From DATDAW01 sp036524675 (lineage in GTDB: Bacteria; Verrucomicrobiota; Verrucomicrobiia; Chthoniobacterales; DASVRZ01): a stretch of 64,000 nt of DNA. The notes below the pieces were generated by a model. That model had not been told where the DNA came from. It saw only the letters and a list, made by a program, of their open reading frames with translations, and made no database searches. The DNA lies in contig DATDBU010000040.1 of assembly GCA_036524675.1 (NCBI GenBank), forward strand, positions 3,698 to 67,697, given 5' to 3'. A program made the translations under genes and the position numbers. Positions 8,447 to 18,560 of the stretch are shown here, piece by piece (within the stretch, counting starts at the first letter, position 1; the number at the start of each line of letters is the position of its first letter).

Positions 8447-10576
8447 ATGCAATCAGATCAAGATCCAGATTCAGAAAAAGGTGCCGCCGTCGATTGGAAA
8501 TCCTACGTTTACGCGGTGCGCGAACGCATTTGGATGGTATTTGCCACAACAATTATCGGGACCGCAATTGCTATCGTCCTTCTGATGCGTTCGGAGACAT
8601 TTTATCAGGCACAATCCGTTCTGCTTGTTGCCAGCCAACAACTTCGCGTTCTGAACAATGTCACCTCCGTAAGCGGCGATTCGAGCACGGGTGCGGAAAT
8701 AGCTGATACGATCGCCAGCGTGCTCGAAAGCGCGCCGTTCACACTTCGGGTTGTCGAACGCCTTCATCTCAATTCCAATGCAGAATTCCTGCGCTCGATT
8801 GGAAGCACAGACAAGGAAACTGACCCACAAACCGCGGCGCTCAGGTTGGCAGGCATGGTCAGGGCGACACCTCGGAGGACCGCCCGCCTGATCGACGTGA
8901 CGGTGACCAGTAGGGACCCCAATTTGTCGCAACTTATTGCAAACGCGGTGTCCAATGAATACCTCCAGTACATGCTCTCCAAGAGGGTCGATGAGACACG
9001 GAAAGCTGGCGAGCTACTTAAGAATGAAGCTGTAAGTCTCGGCAGCAGTCTTCACGCGGCGGAGCTCAATCTCCAACGGTTCCGCGAACGGGAGCGCACG
9101 TCATCAGTGGAAGCTCTGCAAAAGGAAGCTGAGCAACGTCTGGATGAGGCCTCCAAACAAATCTCGAGTTTTGAGCAACCGCTCCGGCAGCTTCAAATGG
9201 ACCTTGCGGCGGCAAAAGCGAATCCTGACGCAACCGAGGACATGCTACGTCTGCCCAGCGTTGCCAATCAGCCCAAAATATCCTCTCTAACAACAATGAT
9301 TTCGCAACAGGAGCGTGATCTCGGTGTGCTTGCACAACGTTATCGCCCAAAGCATCCCAGCTACAGCGCGGCAAGGACTGCATTGGACCTGACCGTTTCC
9401 GAGCTCCATCGGGCCCTGGAGGATGTCGTCCCAATAATGGAGGCCAACGAAAAACAGCTTAAAGCGCAACTCGAACAAGCCAGACTCACCCGAAATGATA
9501 CCGAGAAATACGTTGTTGAAGTGACAGGCAAGGCCATCGAATACAGAGACTTAACTCGTCAAGTGCAAGCCAATCAAACATTGTATGATGCGGTTTACGC
9601 GCGTCTTAAGGAGATCGACGTCACGAAAAACATGAATGTTATCCCGATGGAAGTGTATCAATTGGCGACATACGCTACAACTGCTCCGCCACCATCCAAA
9701 AAGTATCTCCTTTTCGGCATCTTTGGCGGAGCCATTGCAGGAATTGGGCTGGCGATTGGACTTCACTTACTCGATCCGTCTGTGAAAACCGTCGACGAAG
9801 CTGAAACAGTTACTGGACTCGAGGTTATTGCGACCGTTCCGCCTGTTGAGAAACAACAAGCCGATTTAACACTTGCGAAAGACCGAGGCAGCCTGGTCGC
9901 AGAATCGTTCCGGACGCTGCGCACAGCTCTGATGAGCACGTCGGCTTCAGAGGATGAAGAACGACGCGTTTTCCTCTTTACTAGCGCCCTTCCCGGGGAA
10001 GGGAAGACGTTTTGCAGCTCCAACTTTGCCATTGCACTTGGCCACCAGGAGTTGCGAACTGTGATTATCGACGCAGATCTGCGGGCGCCTGCGCTTTCGA
10101 AATTGTTTTTTAAGGAGAATAAAAGACGCGGGTTGGCTGACGTTTTAGCCAGCAGGATTCCCTGGAAAGATGCGCTGGCCATTACCAGCCTGCCTTATCT
10201 GACGGTACTTCCCGCCGGCGAACGCGCCATCAATCCGTCGGAATTGCTTGGCTCCCGGTCATTTGGCAAACTTATCGAGGAACTATTACTCGATTTTGAC
10301 CGCGTCGTTATTGACTGCGCACCTTGCCTTGCTGTGAGTGATCCTCGTTTACTTGTCCCGTATGCGGACATAAGTGTTCTGGTCTTGCATGCCTTCTCAA
10401 CGCCTAAGAGCGTCGTCAAGCGAGCACTTAGAACGCTCACTGACGCACGCCCCCGCCCGATGGCCGTCGTCTTAAACAAACTGCCCCAGGCACACGGTAA
10501 CTTTTCGTCCTACTACTCCGGCGCCTACGGTAGTCCTGAGGTTTATGGTGCGGCCCCCGGAAAAGGCGCAGTCTGA
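8447..10576 (+). CDS. Polysaccharide co-polymerase with fused tyrosine autokinase (Wzc-like)
   Basis: Inner-membrane protein that controls chain length and export of exopolysaccharide. The 709 residues contain an N-terminal Wzz domain with a first membrane span near residues 29-48, a long periplasmic coiled coil and a second span near 420-440. A cytoplasmic BY-kinase follows. Its Walker A motif LPGEGKT has lysine 520, Walker A' is VIIDADLRAP and Walker B is RVVIDCAP. The C-terminus carries four clustered tyrosines (689, 690, 694 and 700), the usual autophosphorylation tail. The fused kinase matches the proteobacterial Wzc arrangement rather than the split Gram-positive one. Confidence 0.93.
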   Translation: MQSDQDPDSEKGAAVDWKSYVYAVRERIWMVFATTIIGTAIAIVLLMRSETFYQAQSVLLVASQQLRVLNNVTSVSGDSSTGAEIADTIASVLESAPFTLRVVERLHLNSNAEFLRSIGSTDKETDPQTAALRLAGMVRATPRRTARLIDVTVTSRDPNLSQLIANAVSNEYLQYMLSKRVDETRKAGELLKNEAVSLGSSLHAAELNLQRFRERERTSSVEALQKEAEQRLDEASKQISSFEQPLRQLQMDLAAAKANPDATEDMLRLPSVANQPKISSLTTMISQQERDLGVLAQRYRPKHPSYSAARTALDLTVSELHRALEDVVPIMEANEKQLKAQLEQARLTRNDTEKYVVEVTGKAIEYRDLTRQVQANQTLYDAVYARLKEIDVTKNMNVIPMEVYQLATYATTAPPPSKKYLLFGIFGGAIAGIGLAIGLHLLDPSVKTVDEAETVTGLEVIATVPPVEKQQADLTLAKDRGSLVAESFRTLRTALMSTSASEDEERRVFLFTSALPGEGKTFCSSNFAIALGHQELRTVIIDADLRAPALSKLFFKENKRRGLADVLASRIPWKDALAITSLPYLTVLPAGERAINPSELLGSRSFGKLIEELLLDFDRVVIDCAPCLAVSDPRLLVPYADISVLVLHAFSTPKSVVKRALRTLTDARPRPMAVVLNKLPQAHGNFSSYYSGAYGSPEVYGAAPGKGAV

Positions 10577-10729
10577 TTCCAACAGTCCGTTTACGGCCAC
10601 TCCGCAGGCATCCGGCGCGTTGACGGACGGAGAGGCCTATTCCACCCTCTCGCTACCACTTGAAAATAAGTTTCGCGTTTCGCTTGGACAGCGCCATCCC
10701 GCAAACCAATCGATTTAACGATCCGCAGT

Positions 10730-11653
10730 ATGCCGAGTAACCCGCTCTTGAGTATCTGCATACCGGCATATCAGGCCGAACGATACCTGCCTGACACTCT
10801 TGAAAGCGTTCGCAACCAAGCCTACGGGAATTGGGAATTGATAGTCGTAGAAGATGGGTCGAACGACGCAACCGAATCGATTGTTAACACATTCACAAAC
10901 ACAGTCGCGCAAGCTGTTCGCTTCGTGCGCCATGAACAAAACCGGGGGCTTCCGGCCACACGCAATACCGGCGTTTCACTCGCCCGTGGCGACTGGATCG
11001 TTCTACTGGACAGTGACGATCTGTGGACTCCCAGCCATCTCACCGATCTTGCCGCCAGTGCACAACGGGAGGTCTCCGAACTGGTACATAGCGGTTCAAT
11101 CCTTTTTGAGAGCGGCACGGGTCGGGAGCTCGAAATACGAGCGCCGTCCGCTGAAATAAGACGTGAATTCCCTCTGTCGCTGTTTCAAGGACAGTATATC
11201 ATCCAACCATCATCAGTCATGCTTCACAAAAGCTTATGGTCCCGCGTTGGAGGATTTGATCCAGCGTTTCGCTACGTAGAGGATCGGGAGATGTGGATGC
11301 GATGTGCACGGGCAGGCGCTGCTTTTGCGTTCACTGGAAACAACACCTGCCTCTATCGCAAACATTCATCTGCTCTTTCCACCCATAGTGCAGAAATGGC
11401 AGAAGCTTCCGCCCAGGTCTTTGACCGCCATCTCGATTGGGAAGCCATTCCCTCCTCCATCAGGCGCAGAAGAGCATCGGAGGCTTGGGCCGCGGCGGGC
11501 AAGCTGCGTCAGAAGAGAGATCCTCTGCGCGCTGCAGATCATTTTATTAGGGCGTGTGGAGTTCAATGGCGTACAGAGTGGTGGCTCCGAAGTGTGCTTT
11601 GCAGGCTTGCTTCGCTGTTGCCCATTCAGACAATCCGACGGCAGACGTTGTGA
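10730..11653 (+). CDS. Glycosyltransferase family 2
   Basis: Likely adds a sugar from a nucleotide-sugar donor to the growing repeat unit at the inner face of the membrane. The 307-residue protein begins with the GT-A fold signature SICIPAYQAERYL. VVEDGSNDAT (donor binding) and the metal-binding LLDSDDLW follow, with EDREMW further on as the probable catalytic acidic region. Its stop codon overlaps the start of the next gene (GTGA at 11650-11653), indicating translational coupling. Donor and acceptor cannot be predicted. Confidence 0.9.
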   Translation: MPSNPLLSICIPAYQAERYLPDTLESVRNQAYGNWELIVVEDGSNDATESIVNTFTNTVAQAVRFVRHEQNRGLPATRNTGVSLARGDWIVLLDSDDLWTPSHLTDLAASAQREVSELVHSGSILFESGTGRELEIRAPSAEIRREFPLSLFQGQYIIQPSSVMLHKSLWSRVGGFDPAFRYVEDREMWMRCARAGAAFAFTGNNTCLYRKHSSALSTHSAEMAEASAQVFDRHLDWEAIPSSIRRRRASEAWAAAGKLRQKRDPLRAADHFIRACGVQWRTEWWLRSVLCRLASLLPIQTIRRQTL

Positions 11654-12813
11654 GAATCCTGTTCTTGTGCACATCACTTGAGCCCGGGCGCGACGGAGTG
11701 GGAGACTACACCCGGCGCGTCGCCGCCGAGTGTGCTATCCGCGATCATGACGTTCCGATCGTCGCGCTCAACGACCAACACATCGATGACAGGATGGACG
11801 AGACGATTGGCGGCGTGCCGACCTTACGTCTATCACAACATTTGCCTTGGGAGGTGCGCATTCGGGAAACCATGGCGCGGGTGAGCGACTTCGGGCCGGA
11901 CTGGCTTAGTTGGCAGTTTGTTCCATATGGGTTTCACCCGAAAGGGTTGCCACAGCCAGCACTTCTCGATCTTGCCCAAGCCTTGGGCGGCACGCGAAGC
12001 CACATCATGCTTCATGAACTCTGGAATAACCTCTCCATCGGCGAGCCTGCTAGGCTAAGACTTGTTGGGTGGATCCAACGACGCGGAATTTTGAAATTCC
12101 TCAAGGAACTTGCGCCGACCCTGGTTCACACTTCCAACGAAACCTACGCAGCCGCACTCGCCCGGGAGAGCTACCACGCGCGAGTCCTCCCCCTGTTTGG
12201 AAATGTGCCCATCGCTTCAGCTCCAACCGCCGTGTGCCGGACAAAAGCAAGCGGTTTTCTTCCCGGCAATCCCTCTCATGCTAACGGAAACGGCGACACA
12301 TTTTTCATTGGGGCAACATTTGGCACGCTGCATCCGCAGTGGAAACCGGAGTCCACTGCAATCTGGATGCGTAAAACAGCGGCGGAACTCGGTCGCCAAC
12401 CTGCGTTGCTCATAACCGGTCGTGCGGGTCACAACGCACGACTTATAACAGACATTTTTTCCAAAGCCGGAGTCACCGCTGTCGAAACAGGTGAACAAGA
12501 CGTCAGCACTATTTCCTCGATACTTCAAGGCGCGGATTTCGGCATTGCGACCAGCCCCTGGGCGCTTCTTGGTAAAAGCGGCGCAGCCTCAGCCATGCGC
12601 GATCACGGGTTGCCCGTACTTGTCCCACGCGATGACTGGCGGCTGAGAAAGGGCGCTATCCAAGACTCTCCCAAGCACTCCCTGTTTGCCCGCTTGTCCG
12701 ATCTTGAAACACCGGAAATAACGGCGCGCTGGCTCTCATCACGGCGCTCGCCACAATCGATCCTATCGTCCGTTGTCGACGATTTGCTTGCTCAAATGAA
12801 GATGAGCCGATAA
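11650..12813 (+). CDS. Glycosyltransferase, GT-B fold, divergent
   Basis: Probable glycosyltransferase of the exopolysaccharide cluster. I chose the GTG at 11650 because it overlaps the previous stop by four bases and gives the typical N-terminus RILFLCTSLEPGRDGVGDYT, a GT-B nucleotide-binding start. The frame itself is open further upstream to 11554. The C-terminal half resembles GT4 enzymes, but the usual acidic E-x7-E motif is replaced by a stretch around SPWALLGKSGAASAMRDHG. The retained motif is therefore incomplete and the exact family is uncertain. A flavour of mannosyltransferase-like enzyme is possible but unproven. Confidence 0.75.
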   Translation: MRILFLCTSLEPGRDGVGDYTRRVAAECAIRDHDVPIVALNDQHIDDRMDETIGGVPTLRLSQHLPWEVRIRETMARVSDFGPDWLSWQFVPYGFHPKGLPQPALLDLAQALGGTRSHIMLHELWNNLSIGEPARLRLVGWIQRRGILKFLKELAPTLVHTSNETYAAALARESYHARVLPLFGNVPIASAPTAVCRTKASGFLPGNPSHANGNGDTFFIGATFGTLHPQWKPESTAIWMRKTAAELGRQPALLITGRAGHNARLITDIFSKAGVTAVETGEQDVSTISSILQGADFGIATSPWALLGKSGAASAMRDHGLPVLVPRDDWRLRKGAIQDSPKHSLFARLSDLETPEITARWLSSRRSPQSILSSVVDDLLAQMKMSR

Positions 12814-12938
12814 CACCAGCTTCCTTCATCGAAGAGCATCGCTGAATCTTCCATGCCCTGGCAAAGTCCTAAAGTAGGCATCTCCGCTAATACAGTCCAA
12901 AAGACGTTGCCAGCGACGGCGCGAATCTGGTTCCATGG

Positions 12939-14210
12939 ATGCCAAGACGAAACGGCAAAGGCCCGCGCATCTCCATGATTCTGTTCTCACACCCGACCGG
13001 AAATGCCAACGTCAGGAATGCTGCGTTGGGATTACAACGCTCCGGACTGTTAGGCGAGTTCTGGACCTGTGTATGCAGCCGTAACGACTCCCGACTGGAT
13101 CGCCTCCTTCCCGCGAGTCTTTCCAAACTATGGCACCGTCGCAAATATCCCCCTGATCTCGAACCCCTCATCCGCACCCAGCCTTCGCGGGAAATCTGCC
13201 GGCTCTTGTCCTCCCGAGCCGGACTCTCATTTGCTGTCCGACACGAGACAGGGCCGTTTAGCGTGGATGCGGTTTACCGATCACTGGACCGGCGAGTCAG
13301 CCGGAGACTTCGCTCGGCTCGATTTAGCGCAGTTTACAGCTACGAAGACGGAGCTGAGTTTACATTTCGCGAGGCCGCGCAACGTGAAGTCCGTAGGTTT
13401 TACGATCTTCCAATCGGCTACTGGAAAGCAGCTCGCGAGCTCCTCCTGGAAGAAGCGGCCCTGGAACCCGACTGGGCCATGACTCTTGACGGCAATAAAG
13501 ACAGTGCAGCGAAAACCGCCCGCAAAGATGCTGAGCTTGCGATGGCGGATGTAATCCTGGTTGCAAGCTCATTTACCAAAAAGACACTTGAAATGGCCGC
13601 TCCGTTTCCTGGCAAAGTGGTCGTAATTCCTTACGGCGCTCCGGCCACACAGAAATTCGTTAAGCGCCTACCTAGTCTGGGCAGCGACCCGCTTAAAGTG
13701 CTGTTTGTGGGGTCTCTGGGACAGCGAAAGGGTCTTGCCTACCTGTTTCGAGCGATGAGGGAGTTAGGAAAGTCGGCGACTTTAACGGTCATTGGCACGT
13801 TGCCGGCCGTAGCATGCCCTACCCTGGTCCGCGCACTGGAAAACGTGCGCTGGATCAGCACATGTACCCACGAGGAAGTGCTCAACGAGATGGCGCGGCA
13901 CGATGTGTTCGTTTTCCCCTCATTGTTCGAAGGATTTGGGTTGGTCCTGCTCGAAGCCATGGCAATGGGGCTGCCAATTATCGCTACGGCACACACGGCC
14001 GCGCCGGATATTATCCAGGACGGAGTGGAAGGTTATATTGTCCCCATTCGTTCCAGTGAAACCATAGCCGAACGCTTGCTCCGGCTGCATCGAGACCGGG
14101 AGCTGCTCGGCACTATGTCAGCAGCTGCGCAAACGCGCGCAACGCAATTCCAATGGGACTCCTATCAAAATAGGCTCGCCGCCGCGGTAGGCTGCGCACT
14201 GGCCGCATGA
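12939..14210 (+). CDS. Glycosyltransferase family 4
   Basis: Retaining GT-B glycosyltransferase. The 423-residue protein has the family's C-terminal nucleotide-sugar domain: VLFVGSLGQRKGLAYL, then FVFPSLFEGFGLVLLEAMA, which contains the E-x7-E motif, and a GLPIIATAHTAAPDII loop. An alternative ATG at 12975 (MILFSHPTG) would remove a short basic N-terminal stretch. It lies 125 bases after the preceding transferase in the same direction and is likely part of the same transcription unit. The donor sugar is not predictable. Confidence 0.9.
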   Translation: MPRRNGKGPRISMILFSHPTGNANVRNAALGLQRSGLLGEFWTCVCSRNDSRLDRLLPASLSKLWHRRKYPPDLEPLIRTQPSREICRLLSSRAGLSFAVRHETGPFSVDAVYRSLDRRVSRRLRSARFSAVYSYEDGAEFTFREAAQREVRRFYDLPIGYWKAARELLLEEAALEPDWAMTLDGNKDSAAKTARKDAELAMADVILVASSFTKKTLEMAAPFPGKVVVIPYGAPATQKFVKRLPSLGSDPLKVLFVGSLGQRKGLAYLFRAMRELGKSATLTVIGTLPAVACPTLVRALENVRWISTCTHEEVLNEMARHDVFVFPSLFEGFGLVLLEAMAMGLPIIATAHTAAPDIIQDGVEGYIVPIRSSETIAERLLRLHRDRELLGTMSAAAQTRATQFQWDSYQNRLAAAVGCALAA

Positions 14211-14295
14211 AAGTGAAAGAATTATTTTCCCCTCCCAAGCACGGACAATGTATAACTCCTGAATCCGATGGGACGTCCCCGACCGAAAACATTTG

Positions 14296-15468
14296 ATGCA
14301 CCTCGTCCTGCTATGTCATCCGCCGGCGCTTGGCTCTGCCAGCATGCCACGCTTCGCCCGTTTCATTGGCAACGGCATGGCGCAACGCGGACATACAGTC
14401 GAATACTGGACCTCGCCAGTGAGATGCGCCGGAATCCCTCATCTTCCTCGAACTACCCGGAAATGGTTGGGTTATGTTGATCAGTACCTCCTTTACCCCC
14501 CTTTTCTTCGTCACCAGATCCGAAGTATACCTCGCGATTCGCTGGTAGTCGTCACCGATCAGGCGCTGGGAATGTGGGTTCCGTGTGTAAAGTCCCGCCC
14601 TCACGCTGTTCATTGCCACGATTTTCTGGCACAGCGCTCCAGTTTGGGTGAATTCCCCGAAAATAGGATAAAGATGACGGGACGTTGCTATCAAACACTC
14701 ATTCGCAGGGGTTATCGGCAGGCCAGAAACTTTATATCCGTATCGAACAAGACGGACGAGGACTTACGCTCGTTCTTAATGGAGCCACCGTACCGCAGTG
14801 AAGTATTATATAACGGTTTGAACTACCCATTCTCGCCCTTAAATCGAAAGAACACGCTTCAGAGCTTGGAGAGCGTTTTGCCCGGAGAATCCAAACGAGG
14901 GTACATTCTTCACGTGGGTGGAAATCAGTGGTACAAAAATAGGAGCGGTGTCGTCGCGATCTATCGCGAGTATGCGAAACGTCTTGCAGCGCCGCTACCG
15001 CTCCTGATGGTCGGGCCAGAACCACACCGCACGCTGCAAAAACAAGCGGCCGAAAGTAGCGGGAACGGTGCCATCTATTTCCTAACGGGCATTCAGGACG
15101 AAAGGCTCCATGCCATCTATTGCGCGGCCGATGTCTTTCTCTTCCCATCTCTGGAAGAAGGATTTGGTTGGCCAATCGCCGAAGCGCAGGCTAGCGGATG
15201 CCTCGTTTTAACCACCGGACATCCGCCGATGACGGAGGTTGGGGGTAACGCCGCCTTCTATCTGCCTCGTAAACCAGCAGGCCCGCCTTCCGCCTGTCAG
15301 GCTTGGGCCGCTCAGTGTGCCCAGAGCCTGCAAAATGTCCTCTCCATTCCGCCATCCGAGCGACTGGAGTGGGTTTCCACAGGACTCGTCAATGCCGCGC
15401 GTTTTAATCCGGAACCGCTCCTCGACAGGCTGGAGACACTATACGCCCAAATCATTGCCAATCCGTAA
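14296..15468 (+). CDS. Glycosyltransferase family 4
   Basis: GT-B glycosyltransferase of 390 residues starting at the ATG at 14296 (MHLVLLCHPPALGSASMPR). The C-terminal donor-binding domain shows ILHVGGNQWYKNR and then FLFPSLEEGFGWPIAEAQAS, with the E-x7-E pair, followed by GCLVLTTGHPPMTEVGG. The frame could begin one codon earlier at a TTG, but ATG is preferred. It ends 10 bases before the next glycosyltransferase gene, so the two are probably co-translated. Confidence 0.9.
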   Translation: MHLVLLCHPPALGSASMPRFARFIGNGMAQRGHTVEYWTSPVRCAGIPHLPRTTRKWLGYVDQYLLYPPFLRHQIRSIPRDSLVVVTDQALGMWVPCVKSRPHAVHCHDFLAQRSSLGEFPENRIKMTGRCYQTLIRRGYRQARNFISVSNKTDEDLRSFLMEPPYRSEVLYNGLNYPFSPLNRKNTLQSLESVLPGESKRGYILHVGGNQWYKNRSGVVAIYREYAKRLAAPLPLLMVGPEPHRTLQKQAAESSGNGAIYFLTGIQDERLHAIYCAADVFLFPSLEEGFGWPIAEAQASGCLVLTTGHPPMTEVGGNAAFYLPRKPAGPPSACQAWAAQCAQSLQNVLSIPPSERLEWVSTGLVNAARFNPEPLLDRLETLYAQIIANP

Positions 15469-15478
15469 ACAATCAACA

Positions 15479-16693
15479 ATGCGGCTACTCCACGTCTTTC
15501 AAACACTGGACCCTACGACTGGCGGACCGGTCGAAGCATTCAAGCAGGGTCTGGCCCATTTTCTCGAGCGCGGTTGGTCTATCGACGTCGTTTCCCTGGA
15601 TCCGCCGAGAGCGCCATTTCTCACCTCCATTCCCGTACGCATCCATGCTATCGGACCCGGCCGCACAGGCTATGGATACAGCCCTCAGCTCGTGCATTGG
15701 CTGAAAGCTAACGCGACCGTCTATGACTGCGTTATCGTCCACGGCATTTGGGGTTTTCCGACGTTCGGAACGTGGCTGGCGCTCCGCGGCTCCGCGACAC
15801 CTTACATGGTCTTTCCGCACGGAATGCTTGATCCCTGGTTCAAACGTGCCCATCCGATCAAGCACTCCAAAAAATGGTTATACTACCTTTTTTGCCTTCG
15901 CCCGGTCCTCCGCGACGCGGCGGCTGTCGTCTTCACGTGCAACATCGAACGGGTTCTGGCAAGGAAATCGTTCGCTCCCTATCGATGCAACGAAGTTGTC
16001 ATACGCTTCGGAACCTTTGGGATTCCCAATCCTTCGTACGACTATGCAAGCCAGTTTCTGACACAGCATCCGGAGCTAATAGGCAAACGACTTTTTCTCT
16101 TTCTTGGACGGGTCCACCCGAAAAAGGGTCCTGACCTATTAATCCATGCCATTCAGCAGCTTCAGAAAGCGTCAAAGTGGGATCCTGACTCGATGCGCCT
16201 GGTGATTGCCGGACCGTCCGATGGCGACTACGCGAAACATCTTAGGACTTTAGCCGTCAGTAACAACATTCAAACCTCCGTTTACTGGACGGGGATGCTC
16301 GAGGGAGAACAAAAATGGGGAGCAGTACAGTCGGCGGAAGCCTTTGTGCTTCCTTCTCATCAGGAGAACTTCGGGGTTGCCATTGCGGAATGCTTATCCG
16401 CGGGCATTCCGGTTTTGATAACCCGCTCTATTAACATTTCTCCGGAAATTGAGGCGGACGAGGCCGGCCTGGTGGAAACAGATACCGTTTCCGGGTGTGT
16501 TCGCCTACTCGAACGTTGGCTCGCCTTGTCCCCGGCAGCACAACTTTGCATGCGACGACAAGCGCGACTGACATTTGAGCGACGCTATACATCCGCCGGG
16601 AGCGCCGAGGATCTCGCTGACGCCATAGAAACAAATGCGGTCCGCCGTAGTCCTGCCGGCATTTGGTCGCCGTCCCCGGCCATCCGCACTTAA
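15479..16693 (+). CDS. Glycosyltransferase family 4
   Basis: GT-B glycosyltransferase of 404 residues. I use the ATG at 15479 (MRLLHVFQTLDPTTGGPVEA), although the frame is open upstream, because the upstream part is only the overlap with the previous gene. The N-terminal acceptor domain includes a glycine-rich GGPVEAF loop typical of GT4 enzymes. The donor domain has FLFLGRVHPKKGPDLLI, and VLPSHQENFGVAIAECLSAG carries the E-x7-E motif. It is the third GT4 enzyme in a row, suggesting a repeat unit of several different sugars. Confidence 0.9.
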   Translation: MRLLHVFQTLDPTTGGPVEAFKQGLAHFLERGWSIDVVSLDPPRAPFLTSIPVRIHAIGPGRTGYGYSPQLVHWLKANATVYDCVIVHGIWGFPTFGTWLALRGSATPYMVFPHGMLDPWFKRAHPIKHSKKWLYYLFCLRPVLRDAAAVVFTCNIERVLARKSFAPYRCNEVVIRFGTFGIPNPSYDYASQFLTQHPELIGKRLFLFLGRVHPKKGPDLLIHAIQQLQKASKWDPDSMRLVIAGPSDGDYAKHLRTLAVSNNIQTSVYWTGMLEGEQKWGAVQSAEAFVLPSHQENFGVAIAECLSAGIPVLITRSINISPEIEADEAGLVETDTVSGCVRLLERWLALSPAAQLCMRRQARLTFERRYTSAGSAEDLADAIETNAVRRSPAGIWSPSPAIRT

Positions 16694-16800
16694 CACATAC
16701 TGAATTCCTGCGAGAAACGCACGCCACTGAATGTCAATAAGAAGCCGGCGAAGCTGTTACCCATTGTTATCCACAAGAACCGTTAGTCCATTTCGATCGC

Positions 16801-17661
16801 ATGATCAGATCTGTTCCCCTCTCCGTATTGGTTCCCATTAAGAACGAAGCCGCGAACCTTTCTCGCTGTTTGGCGTCCGTTTCTTGGGCGGCCGAAGTTT
16901 TCGTTGTTGATTCCAAGAGCACTGATGACTCTCAGGATATTGCCCAACGCCACGGGGCCAAAATCGTCCAATTCGAACTCAAAGGTGGATGGCCCAAGAA
17001 AAAGAACTGGGCGCTCGAGAACCTGCCGTTTCGCAATGAATGGGTTTTCATTTTGGACGCGGACGAAGTCCTGCCTGCAGCGGCAAAAGAGGAGTTCAAC
17101 GCGATTGTTAGCGATTTGGACCACCCTATTGATGGATATTGGATCAACCGCAGGTTTATGTTTATGGGTAGATGGCTGAAGCATTCTTACTATCCCAATT
17201 GGAATCTGCGATTGTTCCGTCACAAGCTCGGCCGGTACGAAAAGCTCACCGATATCGAAACGGCGAGTGGCGACAATGAAGTCCATGAACACGTTGTCGT
17301 TAACGGAAACACAGCCCATCTGAAATCGGAAATGGATCACTATGCATTTCCGAGCGTTGATGTATTTGTCGAAAAGCATAATCGTTATTCGAACTGGGAG
17401 GCGCGTGTCGCCATGGACCGATACCTTCGTGGAAGTAGCCACCTGCTGCAGAACGGTGCGGTCGGACTGCGGAGAACGTTGAAACAACTCTCTCAGAAGC
17501 TACCTTTTCGACCGCTCCTCCGTTTTCTGTTCATCTATGGGTGGCAACGAGGGTTTCTGGACGGGGTCGAAGGTTACTATTTCGCCCGTTTGCATGCGAC
17601 GTACGAGTTTTTGTGCGTTGCGAAAACCGAAGAACTGAAGCGTAGAAATGTGGAGTTATGA
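16801..17661 (+). CDS. Glycosyltransferase family 2 (WaaE/KdtX-like)
   Basis: GT-A glycosyltransferase of 286 residues. It starts with SVLVPIKNEAANLSRCL, then VVDSKSTDDS (nucleotide binding) and FILDADEVLP (metal binding). The middle part with GRWLKHSYYPNWNLRLFRH and VHEHVVV is characteristic of the branch that includes lipopolysaccharide core beta-1,4-glucosyltransferases such as WaaE. Its stop codon overlaps the next start by four bases (ATGA at 17658-17661). Confidence 0.88.
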   Translation: MIRSVPLSVLVPIKNEAANLSRCLASVSWAAEVFVVDSKSTDDSQDIAQRHGAKIVQFELKGGWPKKKNWALENLPFRNEWVFILDADEVLPAAAKEEFNAIVSDLDHPIDGYWINRRFMFMGRWLKHSYYPNWNLRLFRHKLGRYEKLTDIETASGDNEVHEHVVVNGNTAHLKSEMDHYAFPSVDVFVEKHNRYSNWEARVAMDRYLRGSSHLLQNGAVGLRRTLKQLSQKLPFRPLLRFLFIYGWQRGFLDGVEGYYFARLHATYEFLCVAKTEELKRRNVEL

Positions 17662-18443
17662 AAGTCGCTGGAATTGATTTCTTTTCCGGTACCGAGGAGG
17701 ATGCGATTAGCCTTACCATGACGGGAGGGTTGGTCCTTGCACCGTCGGGACCGGGTATTGCGTACGAGTTGGTGACGAATTCATGTTACCGGAACGCGCT
17801 TGCGGCTGCCAAACTCGTGCTGCCTGATAGCGGGGCAATGGTGCTGGCGTGGAACACATTACACGGGTGGCAACGTTCCTACCGACTTGCGAGGTTATCT
17901 GGTCTGCGTTACCTACGCGCCTTGATTGCTAATAGACACTTTCGCCAGCCAGGAGCCACTTTCTGGGTAATGCCGTCGGAAAACGATTTAACCGAAAACT
18001 TGGAGTGGCTCAAAAACAATGGCCTCGAGCATCTTTCACGACGGGACTGTTATCTGGCTCCTACCTATTCCAGGAGTGACAGTGGGGAGGTTGCAGATTC
18101 ACGGCTGGCGGAGATTCTGGAGCAAAAGCATCCCCGATTCGTGGTCCTAAACGTAGGGGGAGGGACGCAGGAACAGTTGGGATTCTGGCTAAGTCAGCAT
18201 CTGGATTATCGCCCGTCCATTCTTTGCACGGGCGCAGCCATTGCATTCCTTTCCGGTCGTCAGACCAACATTCCACCTTGGGCGGATCGGGCATACCTCG
18301 GCTGGTTGTTACGGAGTATATCTGCGCCTCGGAAGTTTATTCCACGCTATTGGCAGGCGCGCTCCGTTTTCTGGGTGATCTGGAAGTACGGCTCCCGGTC
18401 TCCGGATTTGCGGTCGGAGGCCAAGCGTTTGGACATGCGTTAG
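17658..18443 (+). CDS. WecG/TagA/CpsF family glycosyltransferase
   Basis: Member of glycosyltransferase family 26, whose characterised members add the second sugar (N-acetylmannosamine(uronate) or similar) to an undecaprenyl-linked intermediate. Visible family features are LPDSGAMVLAW, with the conserved aspartate, VLNVGGGTQEQLGFWL, and the C-terminal GAAIAFLSGRQTNIPPWADR. LGWLLRSISAPRKFIPRY follows the last motif. The 261 residues fit the family. It is the last gene of the plus-strand cluster. No initiating phosphoglycosyltransferase that would make its acceptor was found in the window. Confidence 0.88.
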   Translation: MKVAGIDFFSGTEEDAISLTMTGGLVLAPSGPGIAYELVTNSCYRNALAAAKLVLPDSGAMVLAWNTLHGWQRSYRLARLSGLRYLRALIANRHFRQPGATFWVMPSENDLTENLEWLKNNGLEHLSRRDCYLAPTYSRSDSGEVADSRLAEILEQKHPRFVVLNVGGGTQEQLGFWLSQHLDYRPSILCTGAAIAFLSGRQTNIPPWADRAYLGWLLRSISAPRKFIPRYWQARSVFWVIWKYGSRSPDLRSEAKRLDMR

Positions 18444-18560
18444 ACTATTTTGATCCAATCATGCTCTTGAACTTCCTTCACTTACTCTGCGAGGGCAGGC
18501 CGACAGGGCGCAGAGCAAGTTAAAGTTAAAGAACAGGCCAAGGTTCGCTCAAGACGCCAT

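Noticed and set aside
18490..18525. Hairpin CTCTGCG/CGCAGAG between the WecG-type gene and pta as a bidirectional terminator
   Set aside because: The stem has a long unpaired interior and no T tract on either strand. Evidence is too weak to list as a terminator.
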